This document shows, piece after piece, positions 16,729 to 25,212 of a DNA stretch of 64,000 nt. Location: the NCBI GenBank assembly GCA_964246985.1, contig CAXTSE010000001.1, positions 259,209 to 323,208 of the forward strand, in the 5' to 3' direction. This DNA comes from CAXTSE01 sp964246985. Its GTDB lineage: Bacteria > Actinomycetota > Actinomycetes > Actinomycetales > Microbacteriaceae. The notes under the pieces are model-generated. The model was not told where the DNA came from. It was given only the letters and a program-made list of their open reading frames with translations, and searched no databases. A program made the position numbers and the translations under genes. Each line of letters opens with the position of its first letter. Within the stretch, counting starts at the first letter, position 1.

Positions 16729-17556
16729 ATGCGCCCACTCGCCTCCGATGTTGTCCTCCGAGGTCTTCGGTATTTGGCCGTGGTCAACGCGAGCGACGTG
16801 TTCCCGACGGGCGACCAGGTGGACGCGTTCGTGTACACCGAAGTGCCCCGCGTTCCAACCGATCTATTCGAGACCGCGACTACCTCTGTCTCGCTCGCAG
16901 CGTTCCTGAGTCAGTTCGATCGGAAGTCGGTCGCGGAGTACCTGATGACAACCGGCATGGCTGCGGAACACGGTGGCGGCCTCAGATTGACCAAGGTCGG
17001 GCGGGCCTTTGAGATCGGCGTGGAGCGGCACTCGAGCCAAGGCATCCATGCCGAAGGGAAGCTGGAAGTGGTTGGGCGGCTCGAGGATCCAATCGTCTAC
17101 GCCAAATTGCTGACAGAGATCGACAAGCTCTCCAACTCGCTGGTGGTAGACCCCTACTTGCCGCCCGCTGACCTCTTTGCACTGCTCGAGCTCCCCAATG
17201 TCACACGCGTCCTGACAAAGGACGCTTCCATCAAGGGGCAGAATGAGGGTGACCGACGCCGACACTTGGCCATAGCTCTCGGGTCTCGCCCCGAGATGGC
17301 CGTCCGCTTTCTCCCTACCAGGATGCGAGAGCTCCACGACCGACTGGTGCTTCCCGGCGGCGACCAGGGCGGGTTGTCGATTGGGACGTCACTCGGCGGC
17401 TCGCAGGTCACGGTCATCACTCACCTCGGCATCGAGAGTACTCAGGTTCTAAGGGCGCATTACGACGCGTTGTGGGATCAGGCTGTGCCGCTAGAGCCAA
17501 TCGCGCGGATTGGCCAAGGGGACGAGTCCGCAACGGCACACCGTGCGATCGAGTGA
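16729..17556 (+). CDS. PLD-like protein with N-terminal winged-helix region
   Basis: The 275-residue protein starts at ATG 16729; a TTG at 16711 is an alternative. Residues 1-95 resemble a winged helix. The middle contains LVVDPYLPPADLFALL, the typical first strand and loop of phospholipase-D-like domains, and residues near 200-225 read RMRELHDRLVLPGG followed by LSIGTSLGG, which matches an HKD motif in which Lys is replaced (His-Asp-Arg). Only one such motif is present, so it is either an inactive PLD fold or works as a dimer. It diverges from the SIR2 gene. Function is unknown. Confidence 0.6.
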   Translation: MRPLASDVVLRGLRYLAVVNASDVFPTGDQVDAFVYTEVPRVPTDLFETATTSVSLAAFLSQFDRKSVAEYLMTTGMAAEHGGGLRLTKVGRAFEIGVERHSSQGIHAEGKLEVVGRLEDPIVYAKLLTEIDKLSNSLVVDPYLPPADLFALLELPNVTRVLTKDASIKGQNEGDRRRHLAIALGSRPEMAVRFLPTRMRELHDRLVLPGGDQGGLSIGTSLGGSQVTVITHLGIESTQVLRAHYDALWDQAVPLEPIARIGQGDESATAHRAIE

Positions 17557-17662
17557 TTCATTGATCTGCGCGTCAGACCCATGTATTCGCGTCCGGGTCA
17601 CGCCGCTTGTCGGGCAGAAGACACGCCGGAGATCAGCCGGCTAGCCGAGTCGGCCGATGTCC

Positions 17663-18073
17663 TCATCCGAGGCCCGCGGAGGGCGCCGGCTGCACGGCGG
17701 CAAAGATCGCTAGGCCGACAGTGACAGCCAGAATCACCGCATTGACGAGTCCAATTCCGTGGAACTGGAGCTTGCGGTAGTGGCGTGTGCCGAGCGTGAC
17801 CAACACTCCCTGTGTAACGAACGCGATGACGAGACCAATCATGGTGATCAGGAGAAGGCCCACCTCCTGAACCTCTAGGAGCTCTGCAAAGCCCCACACA
17901 AGTGGAGGCACACTGACGAGAGCCGTGGTGCCGTCCGAGTACTGCCCGAACCGAACGACGTTATGTTCGTTCAGCCCCTCCGACCTCAGCTTCTTTTCAG
18001 CGAAAAAGGATGAAGCGCCGCCGAGCAGGAACATGAGCGCGGACACGATGAAGGGGAAGGCCAGCTGGAGCAT
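17663..18073 (-). CDS. Small membrane protein, four predicted transmembrane segments
   Basis: The 136-residue protein has hydrophobic segments at about 5-24, 50-66, 70-93 and 108-128. There are no recognised motifs. It is the last of three tightly packed minus-strand genes (4-base gap to the previous one). Membrane proteins placed last in small island operons are often effectors that permeabilise the membrane; that is an inference from layout only. Confidence 0.65.
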   Translation of the reverse strand: MLQLAFPFIVSALMFLLGGASSFFAEKKLRSEGLNEHNVVRFGQYSDGTTALVSVPPLVWGFAELLEVQEVGLLLITMIGLVIAFVTQGVLVTLGTRHYRKLQFHGIGLVNAVILAVTVGLAIFAAVQPAPSAGLG

Positions 18074-18077
18074 CGCC

Positions 18078-18434
18078 CTAGCCGTTGCACCGCATCGTGA
18101 GCGAAGTCGACACTGGCTGATCGGCAGGTGCCGGCGGCACGCTCACCCGAGACCCCACGACCGTTGTTGTTACTTCCACCTGATGATGTTGTGGCGCTCC
18201 ACAGGTGTGGTGACGGTAGCCGATGTGCTTCGTGAGAGCGGCTTCGCCGAACGGGTCGAAGAGGAAGACCATCTCTGACCCCGAGAGCGTGAGGAAACCG
18301 TCTGCGGGCGTTGAATCAACCGTGACGACGAGGTTCTCGGCGTCCCGCGATCGAACCCGGACGATTTGGTTGCTGCCGTCAAACTTGTAGGTCGTGACGA
18401 TCCGATGCTGACTCTCGAATAGGCGCCAGCGCAT
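18078..18434 (-). CDS. Unknown protein, 118 residues
   Basis: This beta-rich soluble protein (MRWRLFESQH start; YKFDGSNQIVRVRSRDAEN; a closing VEVTTTVVGSRVSVP strand region with two Cys) is not recognised. It begins directly after the stop of the preceding gene, with no gap, and ends 4 bases before the membrane protein gene. It probably works with both. Confidence 0.6.
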   Translation of the reverse strand: MRWRLFESQHRIVTTYKFDGSNQIVRVRSRDAENLVVTVDSTPADGFLTLSGSEMVFLFDPFGEAALTKHIGYRHHTCGAPQHHQVEVTTTVVGSRVSVPPAPADQPVSTSLTMRCNG

Positions 18435-18947
18435 TTACGAGCTCGACTTCGAGTACTTGTCCGTGATCGAAGCAAGACTTCGCGCGATCGCGTCGAAGTT
18501 CTTGCCGACCTCGGGGGTTGCCGACGCGATGACAATCCGCCCGAGCTCACTGATCGAGCCGCTCGACACAACAGTGCATTGGTTGAGCTTCAGCTGCCGA
18601 GAGCGCTCACTCCGCCCAACATCATGCGTCCACGCGAGGACAGTGTCTCCGGTGTTGATCCTTAACGAATCCAGCTCGTCCGACCGCTGCATGGCAGCGT
18701 TTCTGACGTCATCGATAGAGCCCTCGCTCTCGTCTCCGTTGACGAAGCCAGCGGAGGCGTACTTGACCTTCTTCCCACGCACGAAAGTCGACAGGGCGTT
18801 CATCAGAAAGGTCTCAACCGGCAGGGCGCTACTCCATCGCAACGTGTAGTAATTGTCTGACGGATCGCAACGGACGAACTCGCCGCTTGAGAAGGTCACT
18901 TCTTCACCGTCGCGACCGTTAGCCGCCTCGAAGTAAGCGATTTTCAT
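18435..18947 (-). CDS. Unknown protein, first of a three-gene operon
   Basis: The 170-residue product is not recognised. The start ATG 18945-18947 follows a perfect AGGAGG at 8-13 bases, so I prefer it, although the same frame remains open up to 19280 with codon use that also looks coding; a 281-residue version is possible. The protein is mixed alpha/beta with no membrane segment and ends in a Ser-rich tail. It is followed without a gap by the 118-residue protein and then by a small membrane protein, a layout reminiscent of sensor-effector defence operons. Confidence 0.6.
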   Translation of the reverse strand: MKIAYFEAANGRDGEEVTFSSGEFVRCDPSDNYYTLRWSSALPVETFLMNALSTFVRGKKVKYASAGFVNGDESEGSIDDVRNAAMQRSDELDSLRINTGDTVLAWTHDVGRSERSRQLKLNQCTVVSSGSISELGRIVIASATPEVGKNFDAIARSLASITDKYSKSSS

Positions 18948-20101
18948 CGTGGGCCTCCTCCTCGGAAAGACGATCTGCTCAGCCCATGACAATTGGCGAA
19001 GGAAATGCTCAGAAGAAGCAGTCGCCGGCCAAAGCTCGACGAGATGGCGGACCAAGAAGGCATTCCCCATCGCCGCGGGGTCATCGACAGCGAGAGAGCC
19101 TGCATTCGACGCTTTGCGAACGCCAAGCCCCTGAAGACGCCTTGCGTCCCGCTCTCTGACTCCTGCCGACTTTCGGAGAACGACGAAAGCATCTCCAGCA
19201 AGATGGCGCTTGGCTGGGGACCGGCGGCTGCCGCGAGGTCGCGACTTCGCACTGGTCCTATCGAAATCGAGGAATACCAATACGCTCCAACCCTGGTTAA
19301 CAGACCCGCGGACTTGCGGGGCGATGAGTCTACGGTAGCGGGGACGTCAGGTCGCATGGCTAAGCTAAGGATCTCACGGACACACGACACAGTCAACAAC
19401 AAAATGCCTGATCAGACCGGTATTCTGGGAATCCCTACTTAGGGTCTTCTGCGTCGACGAGCTGCCCCCGCTAACCGACATTTCTTTGGCCATGTGGGAA
19501 CGGTAACGCAGCCGGTGACTGAAGACGATGAGGCGTGCCGTGCCGGATTAGGCTGCCCATCGAGCTGGAGTAGACGTAGAGCCGCGCACCTCCACCGATC
19601 TGCCGGCCGGGAGCTCGTGTTTCGAAGACGAGACGCCCGGCGTCTCGACCTGGAGTAGCTGGAAGGCCGTGAGGAGGATCTCCGCGAGAGCGCCCGAGCG
19701 CAGCCCGGCAGGGAGGACGGGCATTCTTCTTGAGGAGGATTAGGCATCGTGTGCTGGCTGCGCGAAACGGCGTTGGGCACTAGCTCCTCCCCCGTCGGCC
19801 GAATCTGCGTGAGGTCGGCTTCGACCGGTCCCACCCCGCTCTACATTTGACGCGAGAACAGGCCGTTCGATCCGAGTCCGCGGATGCGGACGAAGTTAGG
19901 GCGGGTAGGCGTCTGTCCGAGTTCCTGACGTGCGCAACAGATCTCCGCAAAACGAGTCGACCATTTGGCTACGTGCCTGCAGGTTTGCCCCTCCACCCCG
20001 AGTCTCTACCCGCGCCGGAGTGCGTCGTGACGCCGGTCACGGCTCCAGCTGCTGAAACGTTGGCGCTCCCCGTCCACTAGCCACCGAGGGAACTCAAGCG
20101 G
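18948..20101. other. Long region without a confident gene
   Basis: About 1.15 kb upstream of the three-gene operon holds no gene I can support. The first 330 bases continue the frame of the 170-residue protein and may be its true N-terminus or a decayed neighbour. Frames at 19439-19834 (minus, Arg/Ser-rich) and 19847-20080 (plus, 77 residues) lack ribosome-binding sites and sensible composition. It looks like degraded DNA at the island edge. Confidence 0.4.
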
Positions 20102-20989
20102 TCAATCGGACTTCGGGCCTGCAGTTGTCCCGCCAGGGACCTGCGGAGGGCGTTTCGGAGGTATGAAGTCCACCGGTTCTTGACCGAAGTCACCGCTTGG
20201 CTGAGGCCGGGGTGGCCTGGGCGGCTGGACACCCGCGATCGGTTCGATGCCGTGTTCCAAGTGGTTGTCGTCAGAGGCATTGTCTCTCTTGCGGTTCACC
20301 ATCTGTTCTTCTCCTTTAGATTCCGTCGACCCATTGACGACGTCGGTATCTGTGATCGCCACCCACACGCCCCTAGACCCCTCAATTTGCTGGCGAATAG
20401 TCCCGTCATCGCCAACCGCGAATTGAGTGCCGACGAAAATGCTCCGCGGTTCAGGGTAGGTCGACATAAACGAGCCGCGCGTGTACCAGCCAGCGATCCA
20501 AGTTCCGTCGGCGCGCCTTATCCGAACGAAAGATTGGCTGACACGCTCGGCGGCGAAATCCCAGGCCGTAGGAACGGCGTTCTTCCCATTTCTCTGCACA
20601 AGGAGGGATGCCTCGATTGGCCGACCGAAGAAGTTGATCGTTCGATCGACGGAAACCGGTCGGTAGTGAATCAGCAGAGCCAATATCGCCGGGATGATGA
20701 AGCCGAAGACGAGGACATTTGTTCCAACCGCCTCGGCGTCGGATACCCCGATAGCGTCTTCCGCGCCGAACGTAAGACCCTTCGCAATCTCTCTTGATGC
20801 AACAGACAAGTAAATGCTGTCAAGCAGGACACTGAAGAGGATGACGCGGGCAAGCGTCAGGCCAAAGTTTCGATCCTCAAATCGCTCCCCCTTCAAGCGG
20901 CGTCGAATAGCCGCGTAGATGAGACCGGGAAGAGCAAGGATTAGGAACGCGAAGATTGTGAAACTGCTGCCGGGCAAGTCCACGAACAA
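20102..20989 (-). CDS. DUF6338 family membrane protein
   Basis: The 295-residue protein has three N-terminal hydrophobic segments (about 8-28, 46-66, 85-110), then a cytosolic part with TAWDFAAERVSQSFVRIRRADG and WIAGWYTRGSF, which I recognise as the DUF6338 signature, and a Pro-rich disordered C-terminus (QPPRPPRPQPSG). DUF6338 proteins are of unknown function and are often found alone in accessory regions. It is monocistronic on the minus strand and closes the island on the right. Confidence 0.7.
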   Translation of the reverse strand: MFVDLPGSSFTIFAFLILALPGLIYAAIRRRLKGERFEDRNFGLTLARVILFSVLLDSIYLSVASREIAKGLTFGAEDAIGVSDAEAVGTNVLVFGFIIPAILALLIHYRPVSVDRTINFFGRPIEASLLVQRNGKNAVPTAWDFAAERVSQSFVRIRRADGTWIAGWYTRGSFMSTYPEPRSIFVGTQFAVGDDGTIRQQIEGSRGVWVAITDTDVVNGSTESKGEEQMVNRKRDNASDDNHLEHGIEPIAGVQPPRPPRPQPSGDFGQEPVDFIPPKRPPQVPGGTTAGPKSD

Positions 20990-21059
20990 GAGGCCTTCCT
21001 GTAGGGCGTTGCGACATCGCGAGCTAGAAGGTGGCGCCGGTAACGGACCTCAGTCTTGC

Positions 21060-21360
21060 CTACTGAGCGTCGGGTGTCAGCTTGTGCCTATCAAGCAGTA
21101 CACCTGCTTCGATCCGGTTGATTTCAGGGGCAGCAAGCCAACGTAAGAGTACAGTTCTGGGATCCTGTGGAGGACACGGCGCATACACGCGTTCGCAGCG
21201 TGCGAGCGGCAGCAAGGCGCGGCATGAATTGACCGACATTTGCTACGTTCACGGAGGATGAACTGGGTAAGTCGGAAGCGGCTACCGCTCCCTGCCTGGA
21301 AGAACAAGTAAGCGGCAACCTCAATGACACCGAACCCATCCTCCGTGAGCATGTCGGCCA
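21060..21360 (-). pseudogene. Degraded coding fragment
   Basis: On the minus strand one frame reads MADMLTEDGFGVIEVAAYLF from 21361 and, after a frame change near 21250, another reads RWLAAPEINRIEAGVLLDRH up to a TAG at 21060-21062. Both pieces have coding-like composition, but neither is complete. I do not recognise the parent protein. The flanks (20990-21059 and 21361-21416) hold nothing else. Confidence 0.3.
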
Positions 21361-21416
21361 ACGAACGTGCCCGGTGGCCCTCATCGGAGTCGGACGGGTA
21401 AGAACGACCGTAGCGA

Positions 21417-22346
21417 TCACGCGCCGAAGCTCACTTCGACACCCCACCCGAGCGACCACTCCTCGCCCTGCTCTAGAAAGCGCAATCCGTCGCCGGTATT
21501 GAAGGCATTGACAGACGCCGTCTGCGGTTCAATCGCGACGGCTAACGTTGGGTGTCCCGTCTCGTCGAGAAAGTCACGAGTAACCAGAAGGACCTGGTGC
21601 GTGAAGGATTCGTCGGCCCAGACCCGCACAGACCGTCCGTCTTGGGCTGTCAGCGAGGTGACGGAACGTCCGCGCGTGATTTTGAGCCCGGTGAAACAAT
21701 GGTCGAGGTTCAGGTCACCAACGCGACGACCGTCGCGCAGGTCGGTCGCACCAGAGACACGCTCGCGGCGGATCGGGAGCTTCCGCTCGTCATCGATATC
21801 GACTTCCGTGGCCGAGCTTGAAAGAAGTAGATCCTCGGTCGGAACTCCCCCGATCTTGAAGTAAGGATGCACGCCCAGCGCGATGGGTGCAGGTACAGGG
21901 CTGTGGTTGCGCAGCAGATGGCGCACCGAAAGCCCGGTTGAAGTCAACGCGTAGGTCACGAACGTCTCGATCACAAAGGGATAGCCGTTGGGGGCGTAGA
22001 TGCCGGCGGTTAGGGTTACCGACGCATCCGTCCGCTCCACTACCGCGTATTCGGTAGTTCGCAGCAGGCCGTGCAGGGCGTTGCCCTTTTCGGGCTCCGA
22101 GATATCGAGCTGTTGATCCGCGCCGGACGCGTTCCAGCGACCGCCATCGATGCGGTTCGGCCACGGCACCATCACTATTCCGGAGCCTAACGACGGAATC
22201 GCCTCGTCACCGTAGCGTGGCACGATGTCGACGTCACCCACAGTGAAGGCGCGCAACGCGGCGGCGACCCCGGCGATGGTCACCTCTGTGTCACGACCGT
22301 CCAGGCGTCCGCGCAGCACGTGCTGCGCACCGCTCGGCCGCATCAA
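21417..22346 (-). CDS. Aldose 1-epimerase family protein
   Basis: This 309-residue mutarotase-like protein has the family pattern: VMVPWPNRIDGGRW, ALHGLLRTTEY with the first His, IALGVHPYFKIGG with the catalytic-type His-Pro, and VAIEPQTASVNAFN with the catalytic Glu. It would interconvert anomers of the imported sugar in the cytoplasm. It is the last gene of the sugar operon and overlaps the LacI gene by 4 nt. The substrate sugar is not known. Confidence 0.88.
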   Translation of the reverse strand: MMRPSGAQHVLRGRLDGRDTEVTIAGVAAALRAFTVGDVDIVPRYGDEAIPSLGSGIVMVPWPNRIDGGRWNASGADQQLDISEPEKGNALHGLLRTTEYAVVERTDASVTLTAGIYAPNGYPFVIETFVTYALTSTGLSVRHLLRNHSPVPAPIALGVHPYFKIGGVPTEDLLLSSSATEVDIDDERKLPIRRERVSGATDLRDGRRVGDLNLDHCFTGLKITRGRSVTSLTAQDGRSVRVWADESFTHQVLLVTRDFLDETGHPTLAVAIEPQTASVNAFNTGDGLRFLEQGEEWSLGWGVEVSFGA

Positions 22347-23404
22347 GAGTCGTCCGCTGAGGACGTCGCCAACGGCGCACTGGAATCCCGGACGATCAGG
22401 GTCGGGCTGAGGCGCTGCACGCGCGCCGGAAGCTCTGGATTGTCCATCCGTTCAAAGAGCATGCCAACGGCTTGCGCCCCGAGTTCATCCACCGGTTGAC
22501 GGATCGCGGTCAGCCGTGGGTGGAACAGGTCCGACCACGGGAAGTCGTCAAACGAGGCGATGCTGATGTCGTCGGGAACACGGATGCCACGCTCGACAAG
22601 GCGCCGCATGGAGTCGATCGTCGCCTGATTGTTGCCCATCACGACAGCCGTCGGCGGGTGGGTAAGCGCCAGCAGCCGATCGATCGCCGCGCCCGCGTCT
22701 CCACCACCGTCTACGACCAGGTCGCTCAGCACAGTCAGTCCCCTTCGGCGATGCCCCTCGTGGAATCCGTCGACCCGCTCGATTGTGGTCTGCAGGCCGG
22801 CACGGCTGGTGACCATGCCGATTCGGCGGTGGCCGAGTTCCAGGAGGTGCTCCACGAGCTGGGCAGTCGGTTCGACGTTCTCGACACCGACCGCGTCGAA
22901 TCGCCAACTGCCGATGTCGGGCGCCACACGATCGATGAGCACCGTCGGAATTCGGCGGCGCGCAATCCGTGACAGCGCCTCGTGCGCATCCGAGGAGGGC
23001 GCGATCAACAGCCCGTCCGGGCGATGTGCCAGCAGGTCCGTGACGGCACGCAGCTCATAAACTGGTTCGTCGTGGGTGTCTGCCAGAAGCAGAGAGTGAC
23101 CGTTGGCGGTGACTCGCTTCTCGATTGCGTGCACGACGTCGCCAAAGTAGGGGTTAGAGATGGCGGAGACAGCGAGGCCAATCGTTTTCGTCTTGCCAGT
23201 GCGGAGAGAGCGGGCCACGCGATCATTGACGTACCCGGTGGTCTCGATGGCGTCCTGCACTAGGCGCTCCGTGGCAGGGTCGATACGCCGCGACTTGTTG
23301 ACGACGTGGGAAACAGTCGTCGCGGAAACGCCGGCGACCCGTGCGACATCCGACATCGTGACCATGGATTCGCCCAATCCGCGCACGCGCGACTCATCCG
23401 TCAT
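22343..23404 (-). CDS. LacI-family transcriptional regulator
   Basis: The 353-residue regulator has a LacI helix-turn-helix (TMSDVARVAGVSATTVSHVV, about residues 16-35, with the NKSRRI hinge start) and a periplasmic-binding-protein-like sensor (TIGLAVSAISNPYFGDVV, LIAPSSDAHEAL, VMGNNQATIDSM). It overlaps the kinase gene by 4 nt (ATGA) and the epimerase gene by 4 nt, so it is made with the operon it presumably represses. The ligand is probably the imported sugar or its phosphate. Confidence 0.93.
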   Translation of the reverse strand: MTDESRVRGLGESMVTMSDVARVAGVSATTVSHVVNKSRRIDPATERLVQDAIETTGYVNDRVARSLRTGKTKTIGLAVSAISNPYFGDVVHAIEKRVTANGHSLLLADTHDEPVYELRAVTDLLAHRPDGLLIAPSSDAHEALSRIARRRIPTVLIDRVAPDIGSWRFDAVGVENVEPTAQLVEHLLELGHRRIGMVTSRAGLQTTIERVDGFHEGHRRRGLTVLSDLVVDGGGDAGAAIDRLLALTHPPTAVVMGNNQATIDSMRRLVERGIRVPDDISIASFDDFPWSDLFHPRLTAIRQPVDELGAQAVGMLFERMDNPELPARVQRLSPTLIVRDSSAPLATSSADDS

Positions 23405-24072
23405 CGAGGAGCCTCGAGACTGATGATCAGGTCGGCGCGATGTCGCGTCGCCGCCACGATATCCGCGTTCCGTTGGTCAGTCCCCGCCGCCCAGGCGGCC
23501 GCCGCGTCCTCAGCCTTTCCGAACTCTACGTGGCGCGCCACGAGCTGCGCCATACGTACATCGTCAGCGACCTCGAGGAACCACACCTCGTCGAGGATCG
23601 ACCGCACCTCGTCGAGATCCGGATCGTCGGCGAGAAGGTAGTTTCCCTCAGTCAGGATCAATGGCACGTCGCGGGGCACCGCGATAGACGCGGCTATCGG
23701 CTCCTCGATGTGACGGACAAAGGACGGTGCGTAGACGACGTCGTCCGTGCGGGCTCGCAACCGCTGGATGAGTACCAGGTACGAGCGCAGGTCGAACGTG
23801 TCAATCGCTCCGCGACGGGCTGCGAGATGAGTGCCGATTAGCAGGTTCGACGCCAGGTGGAACCCGTCGAAAGGGACCACGGCGACCATGCCTGGATTTA
23901 GCTCGGTGGCGATCTGATCGGCCAGCGTCGACTTACCCGCACCGGGCGGACCGCAGATACCGATCATAAGCCGGCCCTCAGCTGTCGCCACCCGTTCCCG
24001 GAGCATGCGGGCGAGTGCTGCCGCGCTCGCCAACGTTTGCGGCGGGTCGGTATCTTGAGTGGACGAGCTCAC
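23401..24072 (-). CDS. FrcK-like sugar or nucleoside kinase of the P-loop uridine-kinase fold
   Basis: The 223-residue protein has Walker A GICGPPGAGKST, a VVPFDGFHLAS loop and LILTEGNYLL, as in the kinases next to fructose-type ABC transporters (FrcK) and annotated as nucleoside/nucleotide kinase family. It likely phosphorylates the imported sugar. The GTG start at 24072 follows AGGAG closely. It is separated from the binding-protein gene by a strong hairpin, so it is probably made in lower amount. Confidence 0.85.
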   Translation of the reverse strand: MSSSTQDTDPPQTLASAAALARMLRERVATAEGRLMIGICGPPGAGKSTLADQIATELNPGMVAVVPFDGFHLASNLLIGTHLAARRGAIDTFDLRSYLVLIQRLRARTDDVVYAPSFVRHIEEPIAASIAVPRDVPLILTEGNYLLADDPDLDEVRSILDEVWFLEVADDVRMAQLVARHVEFGKAEDAAAAWAAGTDQRNADIVAATRHRADLIISLEAPR

Positions 24073-24097
24073 AGGTCTCCTGTAGTTCGTTGGGTGA

Positions 24098-24139
24098 CGC
24101 CGAGGGGGCAGGGCACTGACCTGTCCCGCCCCCTCGGCG
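24098..24139 (-). terminator. Intercistronic hairpin
   Basis: CGCCGAGGGGGC (24098-24109) pairs perfectly with GCCCCCTCGGCG (24128-24139) around a GGG/CCC-containing loop, just after the binding-protein gene and before the kinase gene. It probably stabilises the upstream mRNA or terminates part of the transcripts, as often seen after abundant binding-protein genes. Confidence 0.75.
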
Positions 24140-24162
24140 GCTAACGGTGGAATATCTGGCGC

Positions 24163-25212
24163 CTAGAAAGCGAAGTCGTCCGCGTTCTCGGATGTGACAA
24201 CGTCGGATGGGCCCAAAATAACCACTCCATCGTCCCCTACCGTGTAGGTGCCGAGGTCGCCGGCGTCGAACGTCTGACCATTCGTGCCGTCGGTCTCACA
24301 CGATGCCAACGCTTTCGCGGCATACATCGTGAGCGAGCCGAGGTCGGTCACATTCCACCAGATGTCCTGCACGTCTCCGGTCTTGATGTAGTCCCGGATG
24401 AGCGATGCGGGTGCGAGACCGGTGAGCTTCACCCGACCGAGGTCGCCCGACTCATCAAGGGCCGTCGCAGCCGCGGGCAGCGAGATTCCCGCGGGGATAA
24501 TGATGCCCTTGAGGTTGGGATAGGTCGTCACCAGCTCCTTGGCGCGGTTGGCGCTGACATCCGCCTTCTCCTCGCCGTAGACCACGTCAACCAAGTTCAT
24601 ATTGGCGAATGCGGGGTCGCTGGCGAGACGTTCCTTCATGTTATCGATCCAGGCGTTCTGGTTGACCGCAGTCTGGGTTGACGACAGGATCGCGAAGTCG
24701 CCCTCGCCGCCCAGCATGTCGCTCATGCTGTCGAGCATGGCGGTACCGAGCTCGGCGGTCTCGGCCTGATTGATGAACAGCGAGCGAGCGTCGGGAGAGA
24801 CGTCGGAGTCGAAGGACAGCACCTTGATGCCCGCCTCCTTGGCCTTGAGGAGTTCAGCTTTCGCGCCCTCCAAGTCGCTGCCCGAGATCGCGATGACGTC
24901 GACCTTCTGCGAGATGAGCTGCTGCACGAAGGGAATCTGTGCGGCACCAGTCGCCTCGCTCGGCGATGTGTAGACGACCTTGTCGCCGTCGCCGATCTCC
25001 TCCGCCGCGGCCTCGGCGCCGTCGCGAACCGTGGTCATGTACGGGTCGTCTCCGAGCTTTGGGATTATGCCGACGGTGATGGCGCCGTCGACACATCCGT
25101 TGGCATCGGCTTCGCCGCCTCCGCCTCCGCCGCCGCTCGCCGCGCAGCCCGCGAGGCTGAAAAGGCTGAGTGCGGCGACACCGGCAAGTACTCGGAACTG
25201 AGTACTACGCAT
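24163..25212 (-). CDS. Sugar ABC transporter substrate-binding lipoprotein
   Basis: The 349-residue protein has a lipoprotein signal (LFSLAGCAAS lipobox), a Gly-rich linker, and a Peripla_BP_4 fold like RhaS/LsrB: ITVGIIPKLGDDPYMTTV, SEATGAAQIPFVQQLISQ, VDVIAISGSDLEGAK, and LKGIIIPAGISLPAAAT. It captures a sugar outside the membrane. The start follows AAAGGAG and overlaps the permease gene by 8 nt. The RhaS/LsrB resemblance does not fix the ligand; no rhamnose or AI-2 enzymes are nearby. Confidence 0.92.
   Translation of the reverse strand: MRSTQFRVLAGVAALSLFSLAGCAASGGGGGGGEADANGCVDGAITVGIIPKLGDDPYMTTVRDGAEAAAEEIGDGDKVVYTSPSEATGAAQIPFVQQLISQKVDVIAISGSDLEGAKAELLKAKEAGIKVLSFDSDVSPDARSLFINQAETAELGTAMLDSMSDMLGGEGDFAILSSTQTAVNQNAWIDNMKERLASDPAFANMNLVDVVYGEEKADVSANRAKELVTTYPNLKGIIIPAGISLPAAATALDESGDLGRVKLTGLAPASLIRDYIKTGDVQDIWWNVTDLGSLTMYAAKALASCETDGTNGQTFDAGDLGTYTVGDDGVVILGPSDVVTSENADDFAF

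Noticed and set aside
19439..20080. Small genes at 19439-19834 (minus) and 19847-20080 (plus)
   Set aside because: Skewed Arg/Ser/Pro composition, no ribosome-binding sites and no motifs.
2390..20989. Intact prophage or integrative element
   Set aside because: No integrase, terminase, capsid, relaxase or flanking tRNA and no direct repeats were found; only an excisionase-like gene, DUF3846 and a small conserved protein remain.
24098..24139. Riboswitch between the binding-protein and kinase genes
   Set aside because: The structure is a single GC-rich hairpin with no conserved aptamer core, and its position after a binding-protein gene fits an ordinary intercistronic hairpin.
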